Source: Alphaproteobacteria bacterium (GTDB lineage Bacteria; Myxococcota_A; UBA796; GCA-2862545). From it: a stretch of DNA of 17,147 nucleotides. The stretch spans positions 1-17,147 of the forward strand of contig JACKEQ010000059.1 in the NCBI GenBank assembly GCA_020632885.1. Reading direction: 5' to 3'. The position numbers and the translations under genes are program-made. This document shows, piece by piece, positions 6,909 to 14,144 of this stretch (the stretch's first letter is position 1; each line of letters opens with the position of its first letter). The notes below the pieces were generated by a model. That model had not been told where the DNA came from. It did not search any database and worked only from the letters and a program-made list of their open reading frames with translations.

Positions 6909-9231
6909 TGTAGGTCTTGAACAGGTGGTCCTTCGTCTGGTTGGACGCGCGCCCGTTCGGGTACTGGTTGGTGGTGGAGTACACGAGACCTCCGACCACC
7001 CCGGTGACCTCCCACGTGTAGTCCTGCCCGGCGGTGATGGCCGGCGGGTCGTCGAGCCGGATCTCGACCCATTCGTACCCGGACCCCTCGGAACCCACGT
7101 AGGGCTCGGTGTAGATCAGGGGACCGCCCGTGCCGACGCCCTGGTAGATCCGGATCTCGCCGTGGGGGGCGGCCTGGTACGTGTTGGCGTACACGTCGAT
7201 CCGCTGGAGGTACCCGGTCTCGGGCGGCTGCCAGCTCTGCCATGGGGCCATGATGAACGCGTGCTCGAGGGTCGGCGCGGTGGCGAAGCTCTCGGAGAGG
7301 CGCCGCACGCCACAGTTGGGGTAGCAGTCGCCCACGTAGGTGCGGAAGTCGAGGTCGTGGTTCGCGGTGGGACCGGGGCCGCCGGAGTAGGGGTTCCCCG
7401 ACTTCGCGTACGCCGTGACGGTGCCCGTGACCGCCGTGACCTCGAAGGTCAGCACCTGCCCGACGCCCACGGGCACGTCGTCCACCGGGAACCGGTAGAT
7501 GATCTGCCCCTCGATGACGTCCCACGCGCGCGGGCTCGTGAACAGGGGCGTGCCGGTGGCGGTGGCGCCGCCGTACACCGAGATGACGAGCTCCGCGTCG
7601 TTGCCGCCGTTGGCGACCAGCATGTTGACGTCGATCGCCCGGAGCACACCCGCGCGGCCTGCGGTGAAGGTCTGGCGGACGGCGAACCCGGAGCTGTTCC
7701 AGGTGTCCTGGTGTTGGTCGGCCACGTCGGTGCAGTCGCTCGTGCACGACGACCCGTCCCAGGGCGCGTCACACGTGCAGGCCCACGAGTCGGGCACCAG
7801 GCCCTCGTTGCACGTGCCGTTCCCGTTGCACGGGTCCGCGTCGCACTCGGCGATGTCGGCGCACGACGTGCCCGTGGCCTCCGGCTCGAAGCCGTCGATG
7901 CACAGGCAGCTGTAGCCGACGGGCTCGTCCACGCAGATGGTGTTGGCACCGCAGACGCCGGTCGTCGCGCACTCGTTCACCGGCGGGAAGAAGGCGCCCT
8001 CCAGCGTGAAGTCGCCCTGGCCTCCGTTGAACCCGCTCACGGCGAGCGTGTAGGTGGTGCCGGCGACGACGGGGACCTCGGCGAAGGTGCCGTTGCCCGT
8101 GGCGCACCCGTCGTCCCAGGTGCCCACGCAGACCGGGTTTGCGCAGCTGTCGCTCGTCACGGTGATCTGGGTGTCGAAGCTCGTGGTGCACGTGTCGAGC
8201 AGGAGCACGCCGCTGTTCGCCGCGGTGTACGTGTAGTAGACCGTGGGGGCGTCGCTGCTGGGCGAGTTGTCGGGTCCGGCGCACGTGGACGGTCCGAAGC
8301 CCGAGGCGTTCTGGCTGTCGCCCGGGTAGCTCGTGTCGACCTGGAAGGACGCGGCCTGGTCGCACGTGTCGTTGGCGGGCGCGGGCCGGCAGTCACCGTT
8401 GATGTCGTTGTAGCCGGACAGGCATGGACCACAGGTGGCGTCGGCCTCGCAGACGTCGCGGTTCTGGAGGTTCGCGCAGTCGACGTCCTTGCAGACGGAC
8501 GCGCGGAGATCGAAGCTCCCGGAGGCATTCGCGTCCACGCCGCGGACGACGACGACGTACGACTCGGTGCCGTCGACGTCGAGGGACAGCATGGAGCCCG
8601 TGCCGCACGTGTCGACGTCCGCGTGGTCGATGCAGGTCTGCGACCCGCAGGAGCCGTCGTACACGGAGAGGAGCGCGGGGAAGGTGCTGCCGCACGTGTC
8701 GAGGAGGACGACGCCTGGGTCGGTCGGCTGGAGGTCGAAGGCCATGGCGGGGGATGGGGTGGCCGGCCCGCAGGTGGCGTCGGCGTAGCCCGGGAGCCCG
8801 CCGGTGGTCTGGCTGGAGAAGCTCGGGAGCCCGAGGGGCCCACTCGTGGAGCAGGTGGGATCGGCGTCCGCGTCCGAGTCGGTGTCCGCATCGGCGTCGG
8901 TGTCGGCATCCGCGTCGGTGTCGGTGTCGGCGTCCGCGTCCGTGTCGGTGTCGGTGTCGGCATCCGCATCGGTGTCGGCGTCGGCGTCGGTGTCGGCGTC
9001 CGCATCGGTGTCGGCGTCCGCATCGGTGTCGGTGTCGGCGTCCGCGTCCGAGTCGGTGTCCGTGTCGCTGTCGGCATCCGTGTCGGTGTCGCTGTCGGCA
9101 TCGGCATCGGACTCGGCGCAGAGGGACGCGTCCAGACGGCACTCGGCGTCCGCGACGTCCTGATCGGAGATCCAGGCACATCCGGCGAGGAGAATCGGTA
9201 GAAGCCGCAAGGGTCCCTCCATTCCCGTCAT
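6892..9231 (-). CDS. Large modular surface lipoprotein (Asp-x tether, PPC-like, EGF-like, duplicated C-terminal module)
   Basis: A 779-residue predicted lipoprotein. The N-terminus is a short signal ending in LLAGC (lipidated Cys18); Ala at +2 does not suggest inner-membrane retention. Residues 41-124 are an Asp-x tether in which x is only Ala, Ser or Thr. Then come a PPC-like beta-sandwich (~136-246), a Cys-rich connector (~247-285), a second PPC-like domain (~287-412) and two EGF-like modules (~419-457 and ~463-496, six Cys each). Last are two related modules (~500-636 and ~640-778), each ending in a Tyr-(Val/Ile)-x-x-Cys tail. The set suggests adhesion or binding outside the cell; no catalytic motif was seen. 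ATG at 9231 or 9222 could start translation, and neither has a good ribosome site. The frame is open to 9861, but that part is antisense to the neighbouring gene and would bury the lipobox. Confidence 0.87.
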   Translation of the reverse strand: MTGMEGPLRLLPILLAGCAWISDQDVADAECRLDASLCAESDADADSDTDTDADSDTDTDSDADADTDTDADADTDADADTDADADTDADADTDTDTDADADTDTDADADTDADADTDSDADADPTCSTSGPLGLPSFSSQTTGGLPGYADATCGPATPSPAMAFDLQPTDPGVVLLDTCGSTFPALLSVYDGSCGSQTCIDHADVDTCGTGSMLSLDVDGTESYVVVVRGVDANASGSFDLRASVCKDVDCANLQNRDVCEADATCGPCLSGYNDINGDCRPAPANDTCDQAASFQVDTSYPGDSQNASGFGPSTCAGPDNSPSSDAPTVYYTYTAANSGVLLLDTCTTSFDTQITVTSDSCANPVCVGTWDDGCATGNGTFAEVPVVAGTTYTLAVSGFNGGQGDFTLEGAFFPPVNECATTGVCGANTICVDEPVGYSCLCIDGFEPEATGTSCADIAECDADPCNGNGTCNEGLVPDSWACTCDAPWDGSSCTSDCTDVADQHQDTWNSSGFAVRQTFTAGRAGVLRAIDVNMLVANGGNDAELVISVYGGATATGTPLFTSPRAWDVIEGQIIYRFPVDDVPVGVGQVLTFEVTAVTGTVTAYAKSGNPYSGGPGPTANHDLDFRTYVGDCYPNCGVRRLSESFATAPTLEHAFIMAPWQSWQPPETGYLQRIDVYANTYQAAPHGEIRIYQGVGTGGPLIYTEPYVGSEGSGYEWVEIRLDDPPAITAGQDYTWEVTGVVGGLVYSTTNQYPNGRASNQTKDHLFKTYISECL
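8860..9111 (-). repeat. Asp-x coding repeat, 84 codons
   Basis: The segment is a run of two-codon units, Asp (GAC/GAT) plus Ala, Ser or Thr, 42 units long. On the plus strand it reads as degenerate hexamers of the type GTCGGC or GTCCGC. It encodes residues 41-124 of the large lipoprotein, a highly acidic flexible spacer that could bind Ca2+ or keep the globular part clear of the cell surface. Mixed synonymous codons (GAC/GAT, GCC/GCA/GCG) show it is not a perfect DNA repeat, so slippage is partly damped and the peptide itself appears to be selected. Confidence 0.93.
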
Positions 9232-9322
9232 GCTAGCGCGGACGGGGCGAGCCCGCCCCCCGACGGCGCCCATACGTCGTGACGGTCCGTCTACGGGCGG
9301 GTACCCTCGGGGCGGAGGCGAC
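9232..9322. promoter_or_regulatory. Divergent intergenic region between two lipoprotein genes
   Basis: These 91 bases must carry the start signals for both lipoprotein genes, or lie in their leaders. GGAGG (9314-9318) is the ribosome site of the plus-strand gene. A GGGGCG/CGCCCC hairpin with a four-base loop (9244-9259) would sit in the leader of the minus-strand gene. GACGG-T-CCGTC (9281-9291) is an inverted repeat around one base, of operator-like size. No convincing -35/-10 pair was found on either strand. Confidence 0.3.
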
Positions 9323-10225
9323 ATGCGCACGATCCTGCTGGCCCTGACCCTCGGCTGTACCCCGACGGTGCCGACCCCGGTGCCGTCCACCCCCGTGCCG
9401 GTGCCCGCGCCGGTCCCCACGCCCACCGCGGACTGCGAGACCGTGGCGCTCGACGCCTGCGCCGCCACGGTGGGTTGCGCGGTGATCGAGGGGAGCCCGC
9501 TCGGCGAGGACGCCTCGGGTGCCTGCCTGCCCGCGACCCCCGCCGACTCCGAGGTGATCGGCTGCCACGGGGCCGACGTCTCGTGTCCGCCGGTCGTCGC
9601 GTACGGTCGGGCCACCACGGAGAGCACCGTGTACGAGGTGCCCGCCGGCTGCCTGCCCGACGGTTGGGAGCCCGTCGCGGAGTCCTTCCAGGCCTGCGTG
9701 GTCTGCGAGGGCATCGCTCTCGGCGACTGCGAGGGGACGTCCGGATGCATGCTCGTCTCGGGACGCCCGAGCAGCGCGACGCCACCCTGTCTCGACCTCG
9801 ACACGCCCGCGGAGCCGCTCGCCTGCATCGACGCGAACGGGTGCGGGGATGCCCCCACCATCGCGACCTCGCCGACGGGCGGCGCCTACGTCTTCACCGA
9901 CACGTGCACGCCGCCCGGGTGGACGGTGAGCGGCGACTTCCCCGACGACTGTCCGGCGGACTGCGCGTCCGTCACGCTCACGGACTGCGCGAGCACGTCG
10001 GGCTGCATGCTGCTCTCGGGTCGCCCGCTCCAGGACGACGGCGCCTCCGGGCTGTGCGAGGACCCCAGCGTCGCGATGGAGCCCCTGGCCTGCACCGAGG
10101 ACGCCGGGTGTGGCGACATGATCACGTACGCCACGGACAGCACGACCACGTGGATGTTCCCGGACACCTGCATCCCGGCGGGCCTCACGACGGTCCCGGG
10201 TCCCTTCGCGGCCTGCGCCCCCTGA
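9323..10225 (+). CDS. Lipoprotein with three eight-cysteine repeats
   Basis: A 300-residue predicted lipoprotein of unrecognised family. The very short signal MRTILLALTLGC puts the lipidated Cys at 12; Thr-Leu-Gly before it is a slightly irregular lipobox. A Pro/Thr/Val-rich tether (13-37) follows. The rest is three tandem copies of a ~85-residue module (38-125, 128-210, 214-298). Each has eight Cys in the same order, giving four possible disulfides. Shared landmarks in copies 2 and 3 are TSGCML.SGRP, EPLAC, GCGD and F.DTC.P.G; copy 1 is more diverged. The pattern suggests a disulfide-rich surface-binding fold, but no function can be assigned. The ATG at 9323 has GGAGG four bases upstream. 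The gene is divergent from the EGF-containing lipoprotein and ends four bases from a convergent lipoprotein gene. Confidence 0.86.
   Translation: MRTILLALTLGCTPTVPTPVPSTPVPVPAPVPTPTADCETVALDACAATVGCAVIEGSPLGEDASGACLPATPADSEVIGCHGADVSCPPVVAYGRATTESTVYEVPAGCLPDGWEPVAESFQACVVCEGIALGDCEGTSGCMLVSGRPSSATPPCLDLDTPAEPLACIDANGCGDAPTIATSPTGGAYVFTDTCTPPGWTVSGDFPDDCPADCASVTLTDCASTSGCMLLSGRPLQDDGASGLCEDPSVAMEPLACTEDAGCGDMITYATDSTTTWMFPDTCIPAGLTTVPGPFAACAP
9359..9433 (+). repeat. Pro/Thr/Val-rich tether repeat
   Basis: Residues 13-37 of the triple-repeat lipoprotein are built from Pro-Thr, Pro-Val and Pro-Ala steps. The DNA is correspondingly repetitive in CCG/CCC/GTG/ACC codons. It is a stiff, extended linker between the lipidated Cys and the first Cys-rich module. 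Confidence 0.75.
9434..10216 (+). repeat. Triplicated Cys-rich module (three tandem ~85-codon copies)
   Basis: Copies begin at Cys38 (9434), Cys128 (9704) and Cys214 (9962). The last Cys of each copy are residues 125, 210 and 298. Copies 2 and 3 are clearly closer to each other (SGCML.SGRP and EPLAC shared) than to copy 1, as expected if the duplications happened in two steps. Confidence 0.8.
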
Positions 10226-10229
10226 CGGG

Positions 10230-10754
10230 TCACTCGCAGCGCACGCCGCTCGCGAGGGCCGTCGGGTCGACGTAGAGCCACGGGTCCCGCGCGTCTGGCG
10301 CGAGGTTCGCGAGGTCGCCGGCGAGCCCGTCCAGCGCCCGCACCACGAGCAGCGCCTGGAGGGGCGAGTCGTCGTCGTGGTCGCAGAGGTCCTCCCAGCC
10401 CGCGTTCATGGCGTCCACGGCGTCCCTCACGAGCACAGGGGGCGTCCGGTGGGCCCAGGTGGGCTCCAGGCGCGCCAGGAGCCGCGTGCGCAGGGGCTCC
10501 CCGATGTCCACGCGCGCGAGCACGGAGACGTCACTCCCGGCGGCCTCGAGCTCGAGCTGGGCGCGCAGGAGGGCCTCGAGCTGGCCGTCGCAGCGGGGCG
10601 GGTCGCAGGTCCGGAGCTCCGCGGGACCGCCGTGGGTGGCGGGCTTCACGCGGAGCACGGCCCTCCAGAGCTCCACGCGCGCGAGGACGTCCGCGGGTGG
10701 CGCCACGGGCTGCCGTGGCGGGGCGGACGTCCAGCAGGCGAGGAGCCCCAGCAC
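10230..10754 (-). CDS. Small predicted lipoprotein at the end of the pdh operon
   Basis: A 174-residue protein of unknown function. The first residues (read from a GTG start) are MLGLLACWTS, with a lipobox LLAC and Cys7; the signal is unusually short, so lipidation is likely but not certain. A Pro/Ala stretch follows, and the remainder looks mostly helical. Further Cys lie in RTCDPPRCDG, in DLCDHDDD and just before the C-terminus (VRCE). No family was recognised. Its start lies one base after the stop of the E2 gene and has no visible Shine-Dalgarno, so it probably depends on re-initiation by ribosomes finishing pdhC. That links its expression to pyruvate dehydrogenase, although the products would sit in different compartments. 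It converges on the triple-repeat lipoprotein gene with a four-base gap. Confidence 0.75.
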   Translation of the reverse strand: MLGLLACWTSAPPRQPVAPPADVLARVELWRAVLRVKPATHGGPAELRTCDPPRCDGQLEALLRAQLELEAAGSDVSVLARVDIGEPLRTRLLARLEPTWAHRTPPVLVRDAVDAMNAGWEDLCDHDDDSPLQALLVVRALDGLAGDLANLAPDARDPWLYVDPTALASGVRCE

Positions 10755-10755
10755 G

Positions 10756-12075
10756 TCAGACGAGCAGCAGGTAGGGGCTCTCGACGTACTTGCGGAGGGT
10801 CTGCAGGAAGGCCGCGCCCACGGCGCCGTCGATGACGCGGTGGTCGCAGCTCATCGTGACCTTCATGCGCCACCCGACCGTCAGCGCGCCGCCGACCACC
10901 ACCGGCACCTGCTCGATGGCGCCCACCGCGAGGATGGCGACCTCCGGCGGGTTGATGATGGCCGTGAAGTGCTCGATCTGCATCATGCCGAGGTTGCTGA
11001 TCGTGAAGGTGCCCCCGGTGTACTCCTCGGTGGCGAGCTTCCCGGCCTTCGCGCGCGTCGCGAGCTCGCGGACCTCGTCGGCGATGACCGAGAGCGACTT
11101 CTGGTCGGCGTTCCGCACGACGGGCGTGATGAGCCCGGCGGGCAGGGCCACCGCGACCCCGATGTCGACGCTGCCCTTCTGGGTGATGGCGTCCGCCGAC
11201 CACTGCGCGTTGACGTAGGGATGCTCGGTGAGGGCCCTGGCGACGGCCTTGATCAGGATGTCGTTGTGGCTGACCTTCACGTCCGGGAGCGCGGCCTTCA
11301 GCTGGGCGCGGAGGTCCACGAAGCCCTGCATGTCGAACGTGGCGGTGAGGAAGAACACCGGGATGTCGGTGTGGCTCGCGAGCAGCCGCTTGGCGATGGT
11401 CTTGCGCATCGGGCTGTTGCGCACGACCTCGTCGGACCGGGTGGCCACGGCCGTGGTGCCGCCGACGGGCGCCGCTTCGACGTCAGCGGCCACGATGCGA
11501 CCGCCGGGCCCGGTGCCGCTGACGCGACCGAGGTCGACGCCGCGGTCGGCCGCGATCTTCTTCGCGAGCGGGCTCGCCTTCGGACGCGGGGTGGCCGCTG
11601 CCAGCCGGATGTCTCCCGGGGGCTCCTGGAAGTTCGGACCCAGCGTGCGTCCCATCCACGAACGCTCGAGGGACCCGACCTCCACGGTGGCCGCCGGAGC
11701 GGAGGGGGCCGCCGGAGCGGGCGCCTTCGCGGGCTCTGCCTTCGCGGGCTCGGCAGCGGCGGGCGCAGCGGGGGCTGGCGCGCCACCCTTCTTCCGCTCG
11801 GCGAAGGTGGCGAGCAGGCCGGCGATGTCCTCGTCGGCGGAGGCTCCCCAGATGGCGATGGGGTAGCCGGGCGGGATCTCGTCGCCTTCGGCCACGAGGT
11901 GCTTGATGAGCACGCCGTCGTCGAAGATCTCGGCGTCCATGTTCGCCTTGTCGGTGCCCACCTCGGCCATGACGGCACCGCTCGAGAAGGACTGGCCCTC
12001 GGCGATCTTCCAGGCCACCAACGTGCCCATCTCCATCGTGGGGGAGACGGCGGGCATCTCGTAGAACTGAGCCAT
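10756..12075 (-). CDS. pdhC: Pyruvate dehydrogenase E2, dihydrolipoamide acetyltransferase
   Basis: E2 forms the core of the complex and transfers the acetyl group from lipoamide to CoA. The 439-residue protein has one N-terminal lipoyl domain (~2-80) with lipoyl-Lys43 in VGTDKANMD. An Ala/Pro/Lys-rich linker (~98-130) follows, then an extra 35-residue segment, the E1/E3-binding domain (~167-200, ASPLAKKIAADRG and GTGPGGRI) and the acyltransferase domain (~215-439). The catalytic motif is DHRVIDG, with His412 and Asp416. The ATG at 12075 has AGGAG eight bases upstream, overlapping the E1beta stop codon. The frame stays open upstream to 12441, but that is antisense-free shadow inside pdhB. The gene lies 11 bases after pdhB. 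A single lipoyl domain with a separate E3 is the common bacterial/mitochondrial-like layout. Confidence 0.96.
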   Translation of the reverse strand: MAQFYEMPAVSPTMEMGTLVAWKIAEGQSFSSGAVMAEVGTDKANMDAEIFDDGVLIKHLVAEGDEIPPGYPIAIWGASADEDIAGLLATFAERKKGGAPAPAAPAAAEPAKAEPAKAPAPAAPSAPAATVEVGSLERSWMGRTLGPNFQEPPGDIRLAAATPRPKASPLAKKIAADRGVDLGRVSGTGPGGRIVAADVEAAPVGGTTAVATRSDEVVRNSPMRKTIAKRLLASHTDIPVFFLTATFDMQGFVDLRAQLKAALPDVKVSHNDILIKAVARALTEHPYVNAQWSADAITQKGSVDIGVAVALPAGLITPVVRNADQKSLSVIADEVRELATRAKAGKLATEEYTGGTFTISNLGMMQIEHFTAIINPPEVAILAVGAIEQVPVVVGGALTVGWRMKVTMSCDHRVIDGAVGAAFLQTLRKYVESPYLLLV

Positions 12076-12086
12076 GAGGGGTTCTC

Positions 12087-13064
12087 CTACCGGCCGCAGA
12101 CGGCGCGGGCGGCCTCGACGACGCGCTGCGCGGACGGCATCACGAGCTTCTCGAGGTTGGTGGCGTAGGGCTGGTTGACGTCGCGGTTGGTGACCCGGAG
12201 CACGGGGGCGTCGAGGGCGTCGAAGCACGCCTCCTGCACGCGCGCCGCGATCTCGGCGCCGACCCCGGCGAACGTGAAGCCCTCCTGGACGACCACCACG
12301 CGGTGGGTCTCGAGGGCGCAGCGGAACAGGAGCTCCTCGTCGAGGGGCCGGATCGTCCGCAGGTCGAGCACCCGTGCGGAGATGCCCTCCTTCGCGAGTG
12401 CGTCGGCGGCCGCGTGGCAGGTGGCCACCTGCTTGTTCCACGTGACGAGCGTGACGTCCGTGCCGTCGCGCTTGATCTCGCCCTTCCCGATGGGGATGAG
12501 GAACTCCTCGTCCGGGACCTCGCCCTTGAGGCCGTAGGCGAGCTCGGACTCCATGAAGATCACGGGGTCGGGGTCGCGGATGGCCGACTTGAGCAGGCCG
12601 TACGCGTCGGACGGGGTGGAGGTGGAGATCACCTTGAGCCCCGGGAAGTGCGCGTAGAGCGACTCGAGCGCCTGGCTGTGCTGGCTGGCGAGGTTCTCGG
12701 CGGCGCCGTTGGCTCCGCGGAACACGATGGGGCAGGTGAACTCGCCGGCGGTCATGTTGTAGACCTTGGCGGCGCTGTTGATGATCTGGTCGAACGCCAC
12801 GAGGCTGAAGTTCCAGGTCATCAGCTCGATGATCGGCCGCAGACCGGCCATCGCGGCACCGATACCGATCCCGCAGAAGCCGTTCTCGGCGATCGGCGTG
12901 TCGATGATCCGGCGGTCGCCGAACTCGGCGAGCATGCCCTGGCTCACCTTGTAGGCGCCGTCGTAGTAGGCGACCTCTTCGCCCATGAGGAAGACGCGCT
13001 CGTCGCGGCGCATCTCTTCGGTCATCGCCCGTCGGAGGGCTTCCCGGAGCTGCATCTCGGCCAT
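12087..13064 (-). CDS. pdhB: Pyruvate dehydrogenase E1 component, beta subunit
   Basis: This 325-residue protein is the beta chain of the alpha2beta2 thiamine-diphosphate E1 enzyme, which decarboxylates pyruvate and reductively acetylates the lipoyl group of E2. It closely follows the mitochondrial-type family: FLMGEEVAYYDGAYKVS near the N-terminus, RIIDTPIAENGF with the conserved Glu60, the stretch GIGAAMAGLRPI, then FRGANGAAENLASQHSQ and a SAIRDPDPVIFMESE block. The C-terminal transketolase-like domain (~200-325) has RVLDLRTIRPLDEE. The ATG at 13064 lies three bases after the pdhA stop, with GGAG nine bases upstream inside the end of pdhA, which points to coupled translation of the two subunits. 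Length is normal. Confidence 0.96.
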   Translation of the reverse strand: MAEMQLREALRRAMTEEMRRDERVFLMGEEVAYYDGAYKVSQGMLAEFGDRRIIDTPIAENGFCGIGIGAAMAGLRPIIELMTWNFSLVAFDQIINSAAKVYNMTAGEFTCPIVFRGANGAAENLASQHSQALESLYAHFPGLKVISTSTPSDAYGLLKSAIRDPDPVIFMESELAYGLKGEVPDEEFLIPIGKGEIKRDGTDVTLVTWNKQVATCHAAADALAKEGISARVLDLRTIRPLDEELLFRCALETHRVVVVQEGFTFAGVGAEIAARVQEACFDALDAPVLRVTNRDVNQPYATNLEKLVMPSAQRVVEAARAVCGR

Positions 13065-13067
13065 GGT

Positions 13068-14057
13068 TCAGGGCTCCGCGTAGGTGTAGTCGTAGAGCTT
13101 GGCGGGGTCGGGCTCGGGGCTCTGCTCCGCGAAGTCGTAGGCCTCCTGGGCCTCCGCCTTCACGCGGTCGACCACGGCCTTCAGCTCGTCGTCGGTCATG
13201 CCCAGCTCCTTCAGGCGCATCTCGGCGAGCTTCAGCCCGTCGTGCTCCTTGCGGTGGCTCTCGAGCTCGCCGTCCTTGCGGTACTTCGCGGGGTCCGACA
13301 TCGAGTGGCCCCGGTAGCGGTACGTGACGGCCTCGAGGAGCACCGGCCCCTCGCCGGACCGCGCGTGGTCGACCGCCGCCTTGAGGTTCCGGTAGACGTC
13401 CACCACGTCGAAGGCCTCGAACTGCCAGTGCTTCATGCCCACACCGGCGCCGCGCTGGCTCATGTCGGTGAGGTAGGACTGGCGATCGACGCTGGTTCCC
13501 ATCGCGTAGTAGTTGTTCTCGACCACGAACACCGCGGGCAGCCGCCAGAGCTGCGCCATGCAGATGGCCTCGTAGAACGCGCCCTGCTGGGCGGCTCCGT
13601 CGCCGAGGAACGTCATCGAGACGCGCCCGTCACCGGTGTACTTGTTGGCGAAGGCCGCTCCGGCACCGAGCGGCACGTGGGCGCCGACGATGCCGTACCC
13701 GCCCCAGAACTCCACGGCCTTGCTGGCCATGTGCATGGAGCCGCCCACACCGTGGGCCGCGCCGGTGGCCTTGCCGAAGAGCTCGGCGAGCACGGCCTTC
13801 GGCGTGATGCCCTTGGCGATGGCGTGGCCGTGCAGGCGGTACGCGGTGATGAGCTGGTCGTCGGGGTTCAGGGCGGCGACCGCACCGACCGCGACGGCTT
13901 CCTGCCCGATGTAGAGGTGGCAGAACCCGAGGATCTTCCGGAGCGTGTACGCCTTGGCGGCCAGCTCCTCGACCCGACGGATCAACGCCATCTTCTCGTA
14001 CCATTCGAGCAACTGCTCGCGGCCGACCTCGACCGCGGGAACGTCTGCCTCGGCCAT
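13068..14057 (-). CDS. pdhA: Pyruvate dehydrogenase E1 component, alpha subunit
   Basis: This 329-residue protein is the alpha chain of the heterotetrameric E1 enzyme, unlike the single-chain AceE of enteric bacteria. It shows GFCHLYIGQEAV (44-55), typical of pyruvate rather than branched-chain enzymes. The thiamine-diphosphate motif starts with LGDGAAQQG (Gly152-Asp153-Gly154) and ends at Asn181-Asn182. The loop RYRGHSMSDPAKYR (247-260) matches the conserved loop that is phosphorylated in mitochondria; no kinase gene is visible here, so phosphorylation is not implied. The ATG at 14057 has GGGAGG (minus strand, 14065-14070) seven bases upstream, a strong site. It is the first gene of the pdhA-pdhB-pdhC-lipoprotein unit and diverges from a small membrane protein gene. 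Confidence 0.96.
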   Translation of the reverse strand: MAEADVPAVEVGREQLLEWYEKMALIRRVEELAAKAYTLRKILGFCHLYIGQEAVAVGAVAALNPDDQLITAYRLHGHAIAKGITPKAVLAELFGKATGAAHGVGGSMHMASKAVEFWGGYGIVGAHVPLGAGAAFANKYTGDGRVSMTFLGDGAAQQGAFYEAICMAQLWRLPAVFVVENNYYAMGTSVDRQSYLTDMSQRGAGVGMKHWQFEAFDVVDVYRNLKAAVDHARSGEGPVLLEAVTYRYRGHSMSDPAKYRKDGELESHRKEHDGLKLAEMRLKELGMTDDELKAVVDRVKAEAQEAYDFAEQSPEPDPAKLYDYTYAEP

Positions 14058-14082
14058 GCGCGGGCCTCCCGTGTGGACAGTC

Positions 14083-14112
14083 TGGGTAGCACGCGCCCGA
14101 CGTGCGATTCAA
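14083..14112 (-). promoter_or_regulatory. Candidate sigma70-like promoter of the pdh operon
   Basis: On the minus strand TTGAAT (14107-14112) and TACCCA (14083-14088) are separated by 18 bases. TGC directly before the second hexamer would act as an extended -10 element. The hexamers match the consensus only partly. A start site near 14076 would give a leader of about 20 bases containing the GGGAGG ribosome site. The position fits the only gap upstream of pdhA. No operator for a pyruvate-sensing regulator was recognised. Confidence 0.35.
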
Positions 14113-14144
14113 CCCAGCCGGATTATCGGTCGTGCGGAGGCTGG

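Noticed and set aside
8860..9111. Possible CRISPR-like or tandem DNA array
   Set aside because: The periodicity is six bases, in frame, with no spacers. It is a coding repeat.
8804..9163. Plus-strand open frame encoding a Ser-Ala-Ser-Val repeat protein
   Set aside because: It is only the complement of the Asp-x tether, and it has no ribosome site or signal.
6925..9201. A 758-codon plus-strand open frame opposite the large lipoprotein
   Set aside because: Val/Gly/Arg/Ala-rich antisense of the lipoprotein gene. The opposite strand has a lipobox and Cys-rich domains.
9232..9861. N-terminal extension of the large lipoprotein frame
   Set aside because: It runs antisense through the triple-repeat lipoprotein gene and would place the lipobox in the middle of the protein.
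10408..12168. A 586-codon plus-strand open frame opposite pdhC
   Set aside because: It is a shadow of the E2 gene, whose lipoyl, binding and catalytic motifs are on the minus strand.
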